Shown here in pieces: positions 16,372 to 25,257 of a stretch of DNA of 64,000 nucleotides; the first letter of the stretch is position 1, and the number at the start of each line of letters is the position of its first letter. The notes below the pieces were generated by a model. The model ran no database searches and was not told the origin of the DNA. It worked only from the letters and a program-made list of their open reading frames with translations. The position numbers and the translations under genes were made by a program. This stretch comes from Caldilineaceae bacterium (GTDB lineage: Bacteria > Chloroflexota > Anaerolineae > Caldilineales > Caldilineaceae), in contig JAJEDJ010000043.1 in assembly GCA_022821545.1 (NCBI GenBank), positions 62,001-126,000 on the forward strand. Reading direction: 5' to 3'.

Positions 16372-18861
16372 TCAGTTTCGCAGCGGCTTTCCGGTCTTCA
16401 GCATGTGCCAGATGCGTTCGTGGCTTTTGGAATAGCCGCAAAGGGTCTTGAACGCTTCCCGCTCCAGGTCGAGAAAGTATTGCTCGTCCATCCAGGCCGG
16501 CTGGCTGAGTTCGCCCCCACAGAGGACGTAGGCCAGGTGGTCGGCGATTATCGCTTCGTGCGCGGTGATGTGCCGTGCTTCACGCATCATGTAGATGCCT
16601 ACCCGCAGATTGGCGAGGTGATCCCGACCGGCGGCGTAGATGTTGCCGGTGACAGCGGGAGGCCTGTAGCCCTCGTCGGCCATCCGCAGGACTTCTGCCT
16701 TAGCCTCTGCCAGCAGGTGATCGTAGTTCATCACGACGCGATCACGGGGGCCAAGGAATCCCATCTGGCGCGCCTCCGCGGCTGAGCCCGACACTTTGGC
16801 AAGGGCGATGAGCTCAAATGTCTCCTGCAGATGGGCGGCCGGGTTGGCGTTCTGCGCCTGCATGTGGGGATGCACGAGACGGCGCAGCAACTCCTTGCAG
16901 CCGCCTGCAGCCGGGATCAAACCGACGCCTACCTCGACCTGACCGATGTACAGTTCGGCGTGCGCCACGATGCGGTCTGCGCCCATCGCCACTTCGGCGC
17001 CGCCGCCGAGAGTCATCTGATAAGGAGCGGCGACGACAGGCTTGGGCGCGAGGCGCAACTGCTGGATCATCTGTTGCAGGCCATTGATGGCGGCCTCCAA
17101 CTGGTCCGTCTGACCCCCCTGGGCCAGCGCGCCGATAAACAAGAGGTTGGCGCCGGCGCTGAAGTTGCCGCCCTGATTGCCGATCACCAGCCCGGCGGCG
17201 TTCCCGTGGAGGCGCTCGATGGCTGCGTCGGCGATTGGGCCAATCTGCATGTCGAGGGCGTTCATTTTGGTGTGGAATTCCAGTAGGAGGACGCCGTCGC
17301 CCATGTCAAGGAGGCTGGCGGAACTATTTTCGGCAAGAGGACCGGACCCGCCTCTGAGCGCGGGGATGCCAACCGGCAGGTCGTTCTTGCCGGCGTCCTC
17401 GTAGTTCCCGCGCTGCGGGATGTACACCGGCCTTCGGGCCGCTGTTACGCCTTCGTCAGGACTCTCTGTGACCCTGTAAAAGGAGGAGTGCCCGCTGTCA
17501 AGCATCTCCTGCACCCAGGGGGCGACGGTCACGCCTTCCTCATTCATGCGTGCGGTGGTTTCGGCGACACCAAGCGCGTCCCAGGTCTCGAATGGCCCCA
17601 TCTCCCAGCCGAAGCCCCACTTCATGGCGTTGTCGATGTCTTCGGGGCTGTCCGCGATCTCGGGCAAACGCTTGGAAGCGTAGGCCAGTGTACGGCTGAG
17701 CGTGTGCCAGAGCAGGCCTGCCGCCTCGTCGTCTGATTCTTCGCCGTCCCGGCCGGCGGTATGAGAAGCGACGAGGCCGCGCAGACGTTCGGGCAGCGGG
17801 GCGTTTCTCACGGCGTCGACGCTGGGCCACGCGGTGCGAGCCGGTTGCAGGTAGTCCACTTCACCTTCGGAAGCCGCCTGAAGATCCAGACCCCAGAAGC
17901 TGCGTCTGCCTTCGCGGTCGACAACCGTCTTGTAGAATCCCTGGCCGCTCTTGGCGCCGAGAAGACCATTTTGAAGTAAGGTCATGAGCACTTCAGAGCC
18001 AAGAGGCCCGCGTAAAGTGTCCCGATCTTCATCGTCGGGGATCATGTCGTACAGATGCTCCCCGACAAGTGCGGCCACGTCGATTCCGACCACGTCCAGC
18101 AGACGGAACGTGGCGGTCTTTGGCCGCCCAATCAACTGGCCGGTCAGCCGGTCTACTTCCTCGACGGTGTAGTCGTTGGCGACGGCGTACTCCAGGAGGC
18201 TGCTCATAATGTAGCTGAACATGCGATTGCCGATAAAGTTGGGCACGTCCTTGGCGATGACAACGCCTTTGCCCAGCCTTTTCTCGGCAAACTCTTTCAT
18301 GTCGGCAAGGACATCGGGATCAGTCGGCCGACCGGGTATCAGTTCCAGCAGGCGCAGGTAGCGGGGCGGGTTGAAAAAGTGGGTACCCAGGAAGCGCCGC
18401 TGAAAGGCCTGGCTGCGGCCGGCGCTGATGATATGGATGGGGATGCCGGATGTGTTGGTGCTGATGATGGCGTCAGCAGGGGCAATGGCGTCAAGCCTGG
18501 CCATCAACTCCTGTTTGGGCCGGGGACGTTCGACAATGGCCTCGATGATCCAGTCGCTCTGTGCGGCCGCGGCCTCCAGATCATCCTCGACATTGCCCGG
18601 CGTGATCAGTTCAGCCAGCTCGGGGCTGTAGAGGCTGGCCGGCCTTGCCCGGATCATGCGCTCGAGTCCTGACTGCACTATCCGGGTGCGGACAACCCGG
18701 TCTTCCAGCGACAAGCCCTTGGCCTGCTCTTCGGGCGTCAGCTCGGTCGGCGCGACGTCGAGCAAGTGCGAGGAGACACCGGCGTTGGCCAGGTGTCCGG
18801 CGATGGCGGCGCCCATCGTACCGGCGCCGATGACGGTAACATGGCTGATTCTTCTGCTCAT
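16372..18861 (-). CDS. fadN: 3-hydroxyacyl-CoA dehydrogenase / enoyl-CoA hydratase fusion (FadN type)
   Basis: 829 residues. The N-terminal NAD-binding domain begins HVTVIGAGTMGAAIAGHLA. The 3-hydroxyacyl-CoA dehydrogenase part has T-H-F-F-N-P-P-R-Y and a second copy of the C-terminal domain. From about residue 510 a crotonase domain follows (GLVIGNQGGNFSAGANLLF, and M-T-L-G-G-G-A-E-V-A-M-G-A-D). Dehydrogenase first and hydratase last is the FadN order, opposite to FadB. It carries out the two middle steps of fatty-acid beta-oxidation, with the thiolase at 14090 completing the cycle. No acyl-CoA dehydrogenase is adjacent. Confidence 0.88.
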   Translation of the reverse strand: MSRRISHVTVIGAGTMGAAIAGHLANAGVSSHLLDVAPTELTPEEQAKGLSLEDRVVRTRIVQSGLERMIRARPASLYSPELAELITPGNVEDDLEAAAAQSDWIIEAIVERPRPKQELMARLDAIAPADAIISTNTSGIPIHIISAGRSQAFQRRFLGTHFFNPPRYLRLLELIPGRPTDPDVLADMKEFAEKRLGKGVVIAKDVPNFIGNRMFSYIMSSLLEYAVANDYTVEEVDRLTGQLIGRPKTATFRLLDVVGIDVAALVGEHLYDMIPDDEDRDTLRGPLGSEVLMTLLQNGLLGAKSGQGFYKTVVDREGRRSFWGLDLQAASEGEVDYLQPARTAWPSVDAVRNAPLPERLRGLVASHTAGRDGEESDDEAAGLLWHTLSRTLAYASKRLPEIADSPEDIDNAMKWGFGWEMGPFETWDALGVAETTARMNEEGVTVAPWVQEMLDSGHSSFYRVTESPDEGVTAARRPVYIPQRGNYEDAGKNDLPVGIPALRGGSGPLAENSSASLLDMGDGVLLLEFHTKMNALDMQIGPIADAAIERLHGNAAGLVIGNQGGNFSAGANLLFIGALAQGGQTDQLEAAINGLQQMIQQLRLAPKPVVAAPYQMTLGGGAEVAMGADRIVAHAELYIGQVEVGVGLIPAAGGCKELLRRLVHPHMQAQNANPAAHLQETFELIALAKVSGSAAEARQMGFLGPRDRVVMNYDHLLAEAKAEVLRMADEGYRPPAVTGNIYAAGRDHLANLRVGIYMMREARHITAHEAIIADHLAYVLCGGELSQPAWMDEQYFLDLEREAFKTLCGYSKSHERIWHMLKTGKPLRN

Positions 18862-19028
18862 TGGGGCGCTCCTGTCACTCGCCGCTGCCTTTCGTCAAAG
18901 GATTCTTGCAGATTGCCCGTCGCGGCGACATTGCAAAACTCAGTCTTGAAACTGGAACTCAATTCACCCGAAACTGCCATCTTGCCAGGAATGGCCTTAG
19001 TACAACAGCGGAATCCAATCCATGACAT

Positions 19029-19874
19029 TCAGAACAGGCCGAAAAAAAGATCAAGGAGACCGAAGAAACGCAAAATCGAATAGATGACCACTACAATCAA
19101 GAGATAGCGCACCCATCTGTTGGCGTCCTTTACGGACACGGCAAAGCGGACTGCGGCCCAGGCGCCGATGCTCTGACCCACGGCCATCAGCGCGCCAATG
19201 CCCCAGTCAATTTGCAGGGGAGACAAGATAAAGACGATGAAGGCGACGATGTTGAGCGCCAGCACGAAGATCAGTTTGACTGCATTGGCGTGTACAATTG
19301 TATAACCTACGCCGAGAACAAGCGCTGTAACCAGGAATACACCCACACCTGCCTGTATGAAGCCGCCGTAGATGCCGATGGCAAAAAACAGAACCAGCAC
19401 GAAGAGTTCCGGCCGCTCCTTGCGGACCTCTGATCTCTCTCGCAACCACTTCGTTGGGTTAAAGAAGATCGTAACGAGGACGACAATCAACATGCCGCCG
19501 ATAGCCAGATTCATGGCGTCCCTGTCAAGGAGCGTGGCCACATAGGCGCCGACCAGGGCCCCCGGCATCCCTGCGGCGCTGAGCCAGAGACCGAATCGCA
19601 GAGAGTCGGCGTCCAGAATGCTTTCGGCCTTTTGACCTTCCGTCGCCCCTCCCCGCAGCTGCATCCGTCCACTGCGGGCAAAGGTCGTGATCCCAACCAC
19701 GTTCTGTATGATGACTCCGATCCGGTTGGTGGCGTTGGCGGCGCCGGCGTCCAACCCCAGGAAAACAAGCATCGGCAGCGTCACGGCCGAGCCGCTGCCG
19801 GCCAAGGTGTTGATTATGCCGGCGACGATGCCGGCGAGAATGGCCAGAAAATACTGCAAGAGAGAGATATCCAT
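19029..19874 (-). CDS. TauE/SafE family sulfite/organosulfonate exporter
   Basis: 281 residues from the ATG at 19874. A GTG at 19886 would give four more residues and a 4-base overlap with the upstream stop. Eight or so hydrophobic segments are visible. The first repeat contains A-G-I-I-N-T-L-A-G-S-G-S-A and the later G-I-Y-G-G-F-I-Q-A-G-V-G-V-F pattern, both characteristic of TauE/SafE membrane proteins. It is likely a small-anion exporter. It sits immediately downstream of an aminotransferase and is probably translationally coupled to it. Confidence 0.85.
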   Translation of the reverse strand: MDISLLQYFLAILAGIVAGIINTLAGSGSAVTLPMLVFLGLDAGAANATNRIGVIIQNVVGITTFARSGRMQLRGGATEGQKAESILDADSLRFGLWLSAAGMPGALVGAYVATLLDRDAMNLAIGGMLIVVLVTIFFNPTKWLRERSEVRKERPELFVLVLFFAIGIYGGFIQAGVGVFLVTALVLGVGYTIVHANAVKLIFVLALNIVAFIVFILSPLQIDWGIGALMAVGQSIGAWAAVRFAVSVKDANRWVRYLLIVVVIYSILRFFGLLDLFFGLF

Positions 19875-19882
19875 AGCGGCAC

Positions 19883-21052
19883 TCACAGACCCGGCACGAT
19901 TCGGGCTAATCGTTCGACGGTTTTCTCGAGATCGGTCATCGCGGTGGCGAAGCTGAAACGAACGTAGCCTTCGCCCGCTTCGCCAAAGGCGATACCGGGC
20001 GTGGTGGCGAGCAGGCCGTCCTCCAGCAGGACCTGAGAGATTTCGAGACTCTTCTTGTCGGTCTGTGTAAACTGGGCAAAGAGATAGAAGGCGCCCTCGA
20101 TCGGGCTGCTGCGCAGTCCGGGTATCTCGTCCAGAGCGTCCAATAGGAAATTACGGCGTTGGACATAGGAGGCGACCATTTCATGCACGCAGTCCTGGGG
20201 GCCGTTCAGAGCGGCTGCCCCCGCGACCATGGAGAAGCTGGCTGCAGACGTAACGGTCTGGGTCTGGTAGGTGCGGGCCAGCTTGGCGACAGGCAGAGGC
20301 GCAGCGAGCCATGCCAGCCGCCAGCCGGTCATGGCGTAACTCTTGCTGAACCCGTTGATGATGATGGTTCGTTCAGCCATGCCGGGCATACTGGCAATGG
20401 AACGATGACGGGCGTCGTCGTAGAGGATGTGTTCGTAGATCTCGTCGCTGAGGACGTACAGATCGTGCCGTTGGGCGACGGCGGCGATGTCGTCGAGCTC
20501 CTTCTGAGTCAGCACTCGCCCGGTCGGGTTGCTGGGTGAGCAGATCATGATCAGCTTGGTCTTCTCGCTGACGTACTCCTCCAGTTGTGCAGCGCGGACG
20601 CGAAAGTTGTCGGCGGCCGGCAGGGGAACATGCACAGGCACGCCCCGGTTCAGCCGCACCATCGGCGCGTAGCTCACCCAGGCGGGATCGAGGATCATGA
20701 CTTCGTCGCCCTCGTTGAGCGTTGATGCCAGCGTGGTAAAGATCGCCCACTTGCCGCCAGGCGTTACCACCAGCTGATCGGGGACGGCCCGCACGTTGTT
20801 TTCCCGCTCCAGTTTGGAGCAGATGGCGTCCAGCAGCTGCGGCTTGCCAAAGGAGGGCGGATAGTGAGTATCGCCGGCCGCGATGGCGTCGAAGGCGGCT
20901 TTCTGAATATGCTTTGGCGTGTCAGCGTCAGGTTCGCCGCCGGCCAAATTGATTACGTCCAGGCCTTGCGCGGCCAGTTCGCGGCCTTTCTGCATCATCA
21001 GCGTCGTCGGGCTGCCGGGGACAGACTCGACCAGTCGAGAGAGCGGTTTCAT
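19883..21052 (-). CDS. PLP-dependent class I aminotransferase (aspartate aminotransferase, subgroup Ib-like)
   Basis: 389 residues. The PLP lysine lies in N-G-F-S-K-S-Y-A-M-T-G-W-R. The Asn/Pro segment S-P-S-N-P-T-G and the Y-V-R-F-S-F-A motif near the C-terminus fit bacterial aspartate aminotransferases of the thermophile/Rhizobium type. The enzyme transfers amino groups between aspartate or related amino acids and 2-oxo acids. Specificity cannot be assigned from sequence alone. It lies next to a second, differently built aminotransferase. Confidence 0.86.
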   Translation of the reverse strand: MKPLSRLVESVPGSPTTLMMQKGRELAAQGLDVINLAGGEPDADTPKHIQKAAFDAIAAGDTHYPPSFGKPQLLDAICSKLERENNVRAVPDQLVVTPGGKWAIFTTLASTLNEGDEVMILDPAWVSYAPMVRLNRGVPVHVPLPAADNFRVRAAQLEEYVSEKTKLIMICSPSNPTGRVLTQKELDDIAAVAQRHDLYVLSDEIYEHILYDDARHRSIASMPGMAERTIIINGFSKSYAMTGWRLAWLAAPLPVAKLARTYQTQTVTSAASFSMVAGAAALNGPQDCVHEMVASYVQRRNFLLDALDEIPGLRSSPIEGAFYLFAQFTQTDKKSLEISQVLLEDGLLATTPGIAFGEAGEGYVRFSFATAMTDLEKTVERLARIVPGL

Positions 21053-21146
21053 CAGGATTCACCTACCTGGTGTGTATTGCCTGCAATCGAAATGGAAAGG
21101 GTGCAAAGACAGGTCCAGTCATTCGCGATGTCGAACCTGCCTGCCA

Positions 21147-22340
21147 TCACTTCAGGACGTCCACAATCGCCGAGCAGAGGCGCTCCACGTTGGCTTCTGT
21201 CATTCCCGCAACGTTGATGCGTCCGGAGCCGACGACGTAAACGGAATGTCGCTCGCGCAGCGCCTGCACCTGTTCCGGAGTCAGGCCGCTGAAGCTGAAC
21301 ATACCTCGCTGCTGCGCGATGAACGAAAAGTCACGGCCGGCGCCCAGCTCGTCGAGCGTTTCGACGAAAAGATGGCGCATGTCGTTGATGCGGTTGCGCA
21401 TATCCGCCAACTCCGCTTCCCAACGCTGTCGGAGGTCGGGATCACCCAGGATTTCCGCAACAATCTGGCCGCCGTGGGCGGGCGGATTTGAGTAGTTTGT
21501 GCGTACGCAGATCTTCAGATGGCTGTGGGCAGCCTCCGCCACCTCCGAATTGGCGGCCACCAGGGTCAGCGCCCCAACCCGTTCATTGTACAATCCGAAA
21601 TTCTTGGAGTAGGAGCCGGCGACCAGAAGTTCGCGGCACTGTTCGGCGACGAATCTGACGCCGGTCGCGTCTTCATCCAGCCCGTCGCCAAAGCCCTGGT
21701 AGGCGAAGTCCAGCAGAGGCAGAACTCCGCGCTCGGCGCAGACGGCGGCAACCGCTTGCCACTGTTGCGGCGAGAGATCGGCGCCGGTAGGGTTATGACA
21801 ACAGGCGTGGAGCAGCAGGACGTCCCCGGTGGGGATCGTTTCGAGCGCCGCCATCATGCGATCGAAGGCGACGCTGTTGGTTTCGGCCTCAAAGTAGGGA
21901 TAGGTTTGTACTTGCAGCGCTGCCGAAGCGAACACATTGGGATGATTCGGCCAGGTCGGGTCGCTCAGCCAGACGGTCGCCTGGGGTGATATGCGCCGTA
22001 CAAAGTCGGCGGCAACGCGCAGTGCGCCGGTACCACCAGGCGTCTGCACTGTGGCCGCGCGGCCGGCCGCGAGAATGTCGTGCCCGCTGCCAAAGACGAT
22101 CTGCTGGCTCAGAGCCGCATATGCCGCCAGGCCATCTATTGGCAGGTAGCTCTTCGTCGCCTCGGACCGTAGCAGGCGTTCCTCGGCCTCCTTCACCGTG
22201 GCAAGCACAGGCGTTTGGCCGTTGCCGTCTTTGTATACGCCTACGCCCAGATTGATCTTATTCGGATTCGAGTCTTTCTGAAATGCTACCGTCAGCCCGA
22301 GAATGGAGTCTTCAGGGGCAGGATTGATCGTTTCGAACAT
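21147..22340 (-). CDS. Aromatic/aspartate aminotransferase (AspC/TyrB type)
   Basis: 397 residues. The N-terminus (KINLGVGVYKDGNGQTPVL) is diagnostic of the E. coli AspC/TyrB and mitochondrial aspartate aminotransferase subgroup. The PLP lysine is in G-S-Y-S-K-N-F-G-L-Y-N-E-R. H-N-P-T-G-A-D follows the usual pattern. It should interconvert aspartate or aromatic amino acids with their 2-oxo acids. The 94-base gap to the next aminotransferase makes one transcript plausible. Confidence 0.88.
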   Translation of the reverse strand: MFETINPAPEDSILGLTVAFQKDSNPNKINLGVGVYKDGNGQTPVLATVKEAEERLLRSEATKSYLPIDGLAAYAALSQQIVFGSGHDILAAGRAATVQTPGGTGALRVAADFVRRISPQATVWLSDPTWPNHPNVFASAALQVQTYPYFEAETNSVAFDRMMAALETIPTGDVLLLHACCHNPTGADLSPQQWQAVAAVCAERGVLPLLDFAYQGFGDGLDEDATGVRFVAEQCRELLVAGSYSKNFGLYNERVGALTLVAANSEVAEAAHSHLKICVRTNYSNPPAHGGQIVAEILGDPDLRQRWEAELADMRNRINDMRHLFVETLDELGAGRDFSFIAQQRGMFSFSGLTPEQVQALRERHSVYVVGSGRINVAGMTEANVERLCSAIVDVLK

Positions 22341-22419
22341 TTATTGGCCTCTTTGGTGTCGTTTGCCGCGATACGCCGCGGCTCCCGACTTATGATGAAG
22401 ACAATGGTGTCTAATATCC

Positions 22420-24141
22420 TTACTCCTCTACAAACAGGTCGACGAAGTCGAAGGCCTCGACGTCCACAAGTCCCTGGTCTGTCAGTTTCAGCTTTGGGAT
22501 CACTTCCAGCGCCATGAAACTCATCGCCATGAACGGGTCCCGAATCGAAGAGCCGAATTCGTGGGCCGCGCCGAGCAGAGAATCATAACGATTGCGAACT
22601 TCGCCAAGCGGCCGGTCGCTCATCAGACCTGCGACCGGGAGCGGCAGCGCCGCCAGCGACTGCGGACCTTCGGCGACCGCCAGTCCCCCTCCCATCTCTG
22701 CCACGGTTCTGGCTGCGGTCGTCATCGATTCGTCATCTGCGCCGATGACGACCAGATTGTGATGGTCGTGGGCGACTGTGCCGGCGATGGCCCCGCGATT
22801 GAGACCGAACCCCTGGATGAATCCCAGGCCTGTCGCCCCACTGGCTGTGTGCCTGTCGACCACAGCCATCTTCAGAATGTCTCGCGCCGGGTCAGCCACC
22901 GCCTGCCCGTCTTTGACGAGGGGAGAAAGGATTCGTTCCTCCGTAAGCAGTTGATCCTGCAGCGACCCGATCACCCGCACGCGCCCGCCGTTCGCCGGGA
23001 TGCGCAGATCAAAGGCATCCCAGGCAATCCTGACGGAGGAAGAGACAGCCGCAGGAACAGGAGCCGGGTCCCGATAGAGGTCGCCCAGGAGCCGACCGCC
23101 TTCTGCCCACAGGCGGCCACCGGCATAGACCTGTGCGGCAGCCGGCGCATGCAAATCCTCAAACACCATCAGGTCGGCCCGCCGCCCCGGGGCGACGGCG
23201 CCCCGATCATGCAGGCCGAACCATTCGGCGCTGTTGAGCGTAGCCATGCGGAAGGCAGTTACGGGTTCAATTCCAAATGCAATGGTTTCCCTCAGAATGT
23301 GGTCGATGCTTCCCTGCATGATGAGATCGCTGGGGATGCGGTCGTCCGTGCAGAAACAGATGCGCCGGTTGTTATGCTCGTTTACCAGCGGCAGCAACGC
23401 GTGCAGATTCTTGGCATTCGTCGCCTCCCGAATCAGGATGTAGAAGCCGCGCGCCAACTTCTCAGCCGCTTCGGCCACTGTCGCACATTCATGGTCGCTG
23501 CCGGCGCCGGCGGCAGCGTAAGCATTGAGGGCCAGGCCGCTGAGTTCAGGCGCGTGGCCGTCGAGGGGCCGCCCGCCATAGGCGGCGATTTTGGCATGCA
23601 CGTCGGGATCGCCGTAGACGACGCCAGGAAAGTTCATCAGCTCGGCCAACCCGTGGACCGTTCCTTCCTCCAGCAGCGCGGCCAGGTCTTCGGCCGGCAG
23701 TGTCGCGCCGCTCGTCTCCATATGCGTGGCGGGAACGGCTGAGGGCGCCATCAGCACCACTTGTAAGGGGAGGGCTTTGCTGCACTCGGCCATATACCGG
23801 ACGCCGTCCAAACCGGCCACATTGGCGATCTCGTGGGGGTCGGCCGCAACCGTCGTCACGCCGCGCGGAACGACTGCAGCGGCGAATTGGGCGGGCAGGC
23901 AGAGGCTGCTTTCAATGTGAACATGAGCGTCTATCAGGCCCGGCGCAATGAAAGCGCCTTGCAGATCGACCGTTTCCCCGGCTGAGTAGCCGGCGCCCAC
24001 ACCGGCTATGTGTTCGCCGAACAGTGCAACGTCGGAGTCTTCGATATCCCCTGACAAGACATTGACCACGCGTCCGTTGCACAGCAACAGGTCGGCGGGT
24101 TGGTCGCCGCGGGCGACGGCAAGCAGCTCAGATCTGTTCAT
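22420..24141 (-). CDS. ade: Adenine deaminase
   Basis: 573 residues from the ATG at 24141, which has GAAGGAACGAG upstream; the frame is open further but that extension is not conserved-looking. The metal-binding motifs of the family are visible: D-A-H-V-H-I-E-S-S, D-G-H-A-P-E-L-S-G, C-T-D-D-R and V-A-H-D-H-H-N. It deaminates adenine to hypoxanthine in purine salvage. It is divergent from the ribokinase gene, and the two together would use the parts of adenosine-type nucleosides. Confidence 0.9.
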   Translation of the reverse strand: MNRSELLAVARGDQPADLLLCNGRVVNVLSGDIEDSDVALFGEHIAGVGAGYSAGETVDLQGAFIAPGLIDAHVHIESSLCLPAQFAAAVVPRGVTTVAADPHEIANVAGLDGVRYMAECSKALPLQVVLMAPSAVPATHMETSGATLPAEDLAALLEEGTVHGLAELMNFPGVVYGDPDVHAKIAAYGGRPLDGHAPELSGLALNAYAAAGAGSDHECATVAEAAEKLARGFYILIREATNAKNLHALLPLVNEHNNRRICFCTDDRIPSDLIMQGSIDHILRETIAFGIEPVTAFRMATLNSAEWFGLHDRGAVAPGRRADLMVFEDLHAPAAAQVYAGGRLWAEGGRLLGDLYRDPAPVPAAVSSSVRIAWDAFDLRIPANGGRVRVIGSLQDQLLTEERILSPLVKDGQAVADPARDILKMAVVDRHTASGATGLGFIQGFGLNRGAIAGTVAHDHHNLVVIGADDESMTTAARTVAEMGGGLAVAEGPQSLAALPLPVAGLMSDRPLGEVRNRYDSLLGAAHEFGSSIRDPFMAMSFMALEVIPKLKLTDQGLVDVEAFDFVDLFVEE

Positions 24142-24228
24142 GGCTCGTTCCTTCAGGTAACGAAACGGGCAAACCCGGAGGAAGACAGACCACGCTGTCC
24201 TCGGGCCGCCTGCGAACTGCTCGCGGGC

Positions 24229-24234
24229 ATTATA
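24229..24234 (-). promoter_or_regulatory. Candidate -10 element for adenine deaminase gene
   Basis: On the minus strand the sequence reads TATAAT, a perfect -10 hexamer, about 88 bases upstream of the ade start. No good -35 is found 17 bases further upstream, so this is tentative. Confidence 0.3.
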
Positions 24235-24261
24235 GCACAGGAGATGGGGATGGCGGCCTCT

Positions 24262-24290
24262 TTGGGCTGCCGAATTCCAAATGATACAAT
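24262..24290 (+). promoter_or_regulatory. Candidate sigma70-type promoter for ribokinase gene
   Basis: TTGGGC (24262-24267) and TACAAT (24285-24290) are separated by 17 bases and lie 36 bases before the ribokinase ATG. The -10 differs from consensus by one base; the -35 keeps only TTG plus a weak second half. Confidence 0.35.
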
Positions 24291-24326
24291 CGGCTGCAAA
24301 GCTCGACAGTTCCAGCCAGGTGAACC

Positions 24327-25250
24327 ATGTCCATCCTTGTATTCGGCTCATTAAACATCGACCACGTTTACCAGGTCGAGCATCTTGTCCGCCCGGGGGA
24401 GACGCTGCCCAGCACGGAGTATCGCCGCTTTCAGGGTGGAAAGGGGGCGAACCAGTCGGTCGCCCTGGCGCGCGCGGGCGCCGACGTCTTTCACGCGGGA
24501 CGTATCGGCCCGGAGGGACTTTGGTTGAGAGACGCCCTCGCCGCCGAAGGCGTCGACGTGACGCACGTAGGTCTCGACAGCCAGCCCACCGGTCACGCCG
24601 TCATTCAGGTAGACCCCGCCGGCGAGAACTCGATCCTTCTTTATGGAGGGGCCAACCTCACTGTGACCTCCGATGACGCCCACTACGTGCTCTCGCACTT
24701 CGGTGAAGGCGACTGGCTCCTGCTCCAGAACGAAATCAGCTCCCTGCCCGCAATCTTGCGCGCAGCGGCCGCACGAGGGATGACCGTCGCTTTCAACCCC
24801 GCGCCGATGACGCCGGAGGTACTGCAATATCCTCTCGAAAGCGTTTCCCTGTTCGTGGTCAATCAGACGGAGGGCGCGGCGCTGGCGGAAACCGAAGACA
24901 CTTCAACTGCGTCGATAGTGGAGACGCTGAGAGCCCGCTACCCCCATGCCGCGATTCTGCTCACCCTGGGCGGAGAAGGTTCCCTCTATTCCGACGGCGG
25001 GGAGTATATCAAGACGCCGGCGCAACCTGTCGTAGCGGTGGATACGACGGCTGCCGGCGATACCTTCATTGGCTATTTTCTTGCCGAACTTCTGGGAGGT
25101 GAAGCTGTCCGGGCGGCGCTTGCCCTGGCATCACGGGCCGCGGCGCTTTGCGTAACCAGGCAGGGCGCGGCGGACTCGATCCCGCGGCGCGGCGAGCTTG
25201 AAGATTCTTCGTCTGCGAAAGGGCGACTGCCTCAGAGTCCTGCGACCTGA
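24327..25250 (+). CDS. rbsK: Ribokinase / PfkB family carbohydrate kinase
   Basis: 307 residues. The ribose-binding signature F-Q-G-G-K-G-A-N-Q-S and the C-terminal D-T-T-A-A-G-D-T-F-I-G anion-hole motif are both intact, as in true ribokinases. It phosphorylates ribose at O5 with ATP. A ribosome site (CCAGGTGAA) precedes the ATG. It is divergent from adenine deaminase and convergent, with a 7-base gap, on the M20 peptidase. Ribokinase is favoured over other PfkB sugars by the GGKGANQ motif. Confidence 0.85.
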   Translation: MSILVFGSLNIDHVYQVEHLVRPGETLPSTEYRRFQGGKGANQSVALARAGADVFHAGRIGPEGLWLRDALAAEGVDVTHVGLDSQPTGHAVIQVDPAGENSILLYGGANLTVTSDDAHYVLSHFGEGDWLLLQNEISSLPAILRAAAARGMTVAFNPAPMTPEVLQYPLESVSLFVVNQTEGAALAETEDTSTASIVETLRARYPHAAILLTLGGEGSLYSDGGEYIKTPAQPVVAVDTTAAGDTFIGYFLAELLGGEAVRAALALASRAAALCVTRQGAADSIPRRGELEDSSSAKGRLPQSPAT

Positions 25251-25257
25251 ACCCTGT

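Noticed and set aside
22561..23742. 393-codon frame antisense to adenine deaminase
   Set aside because: The minus-strand gene carries all family metal motifs. The plus frame has none.
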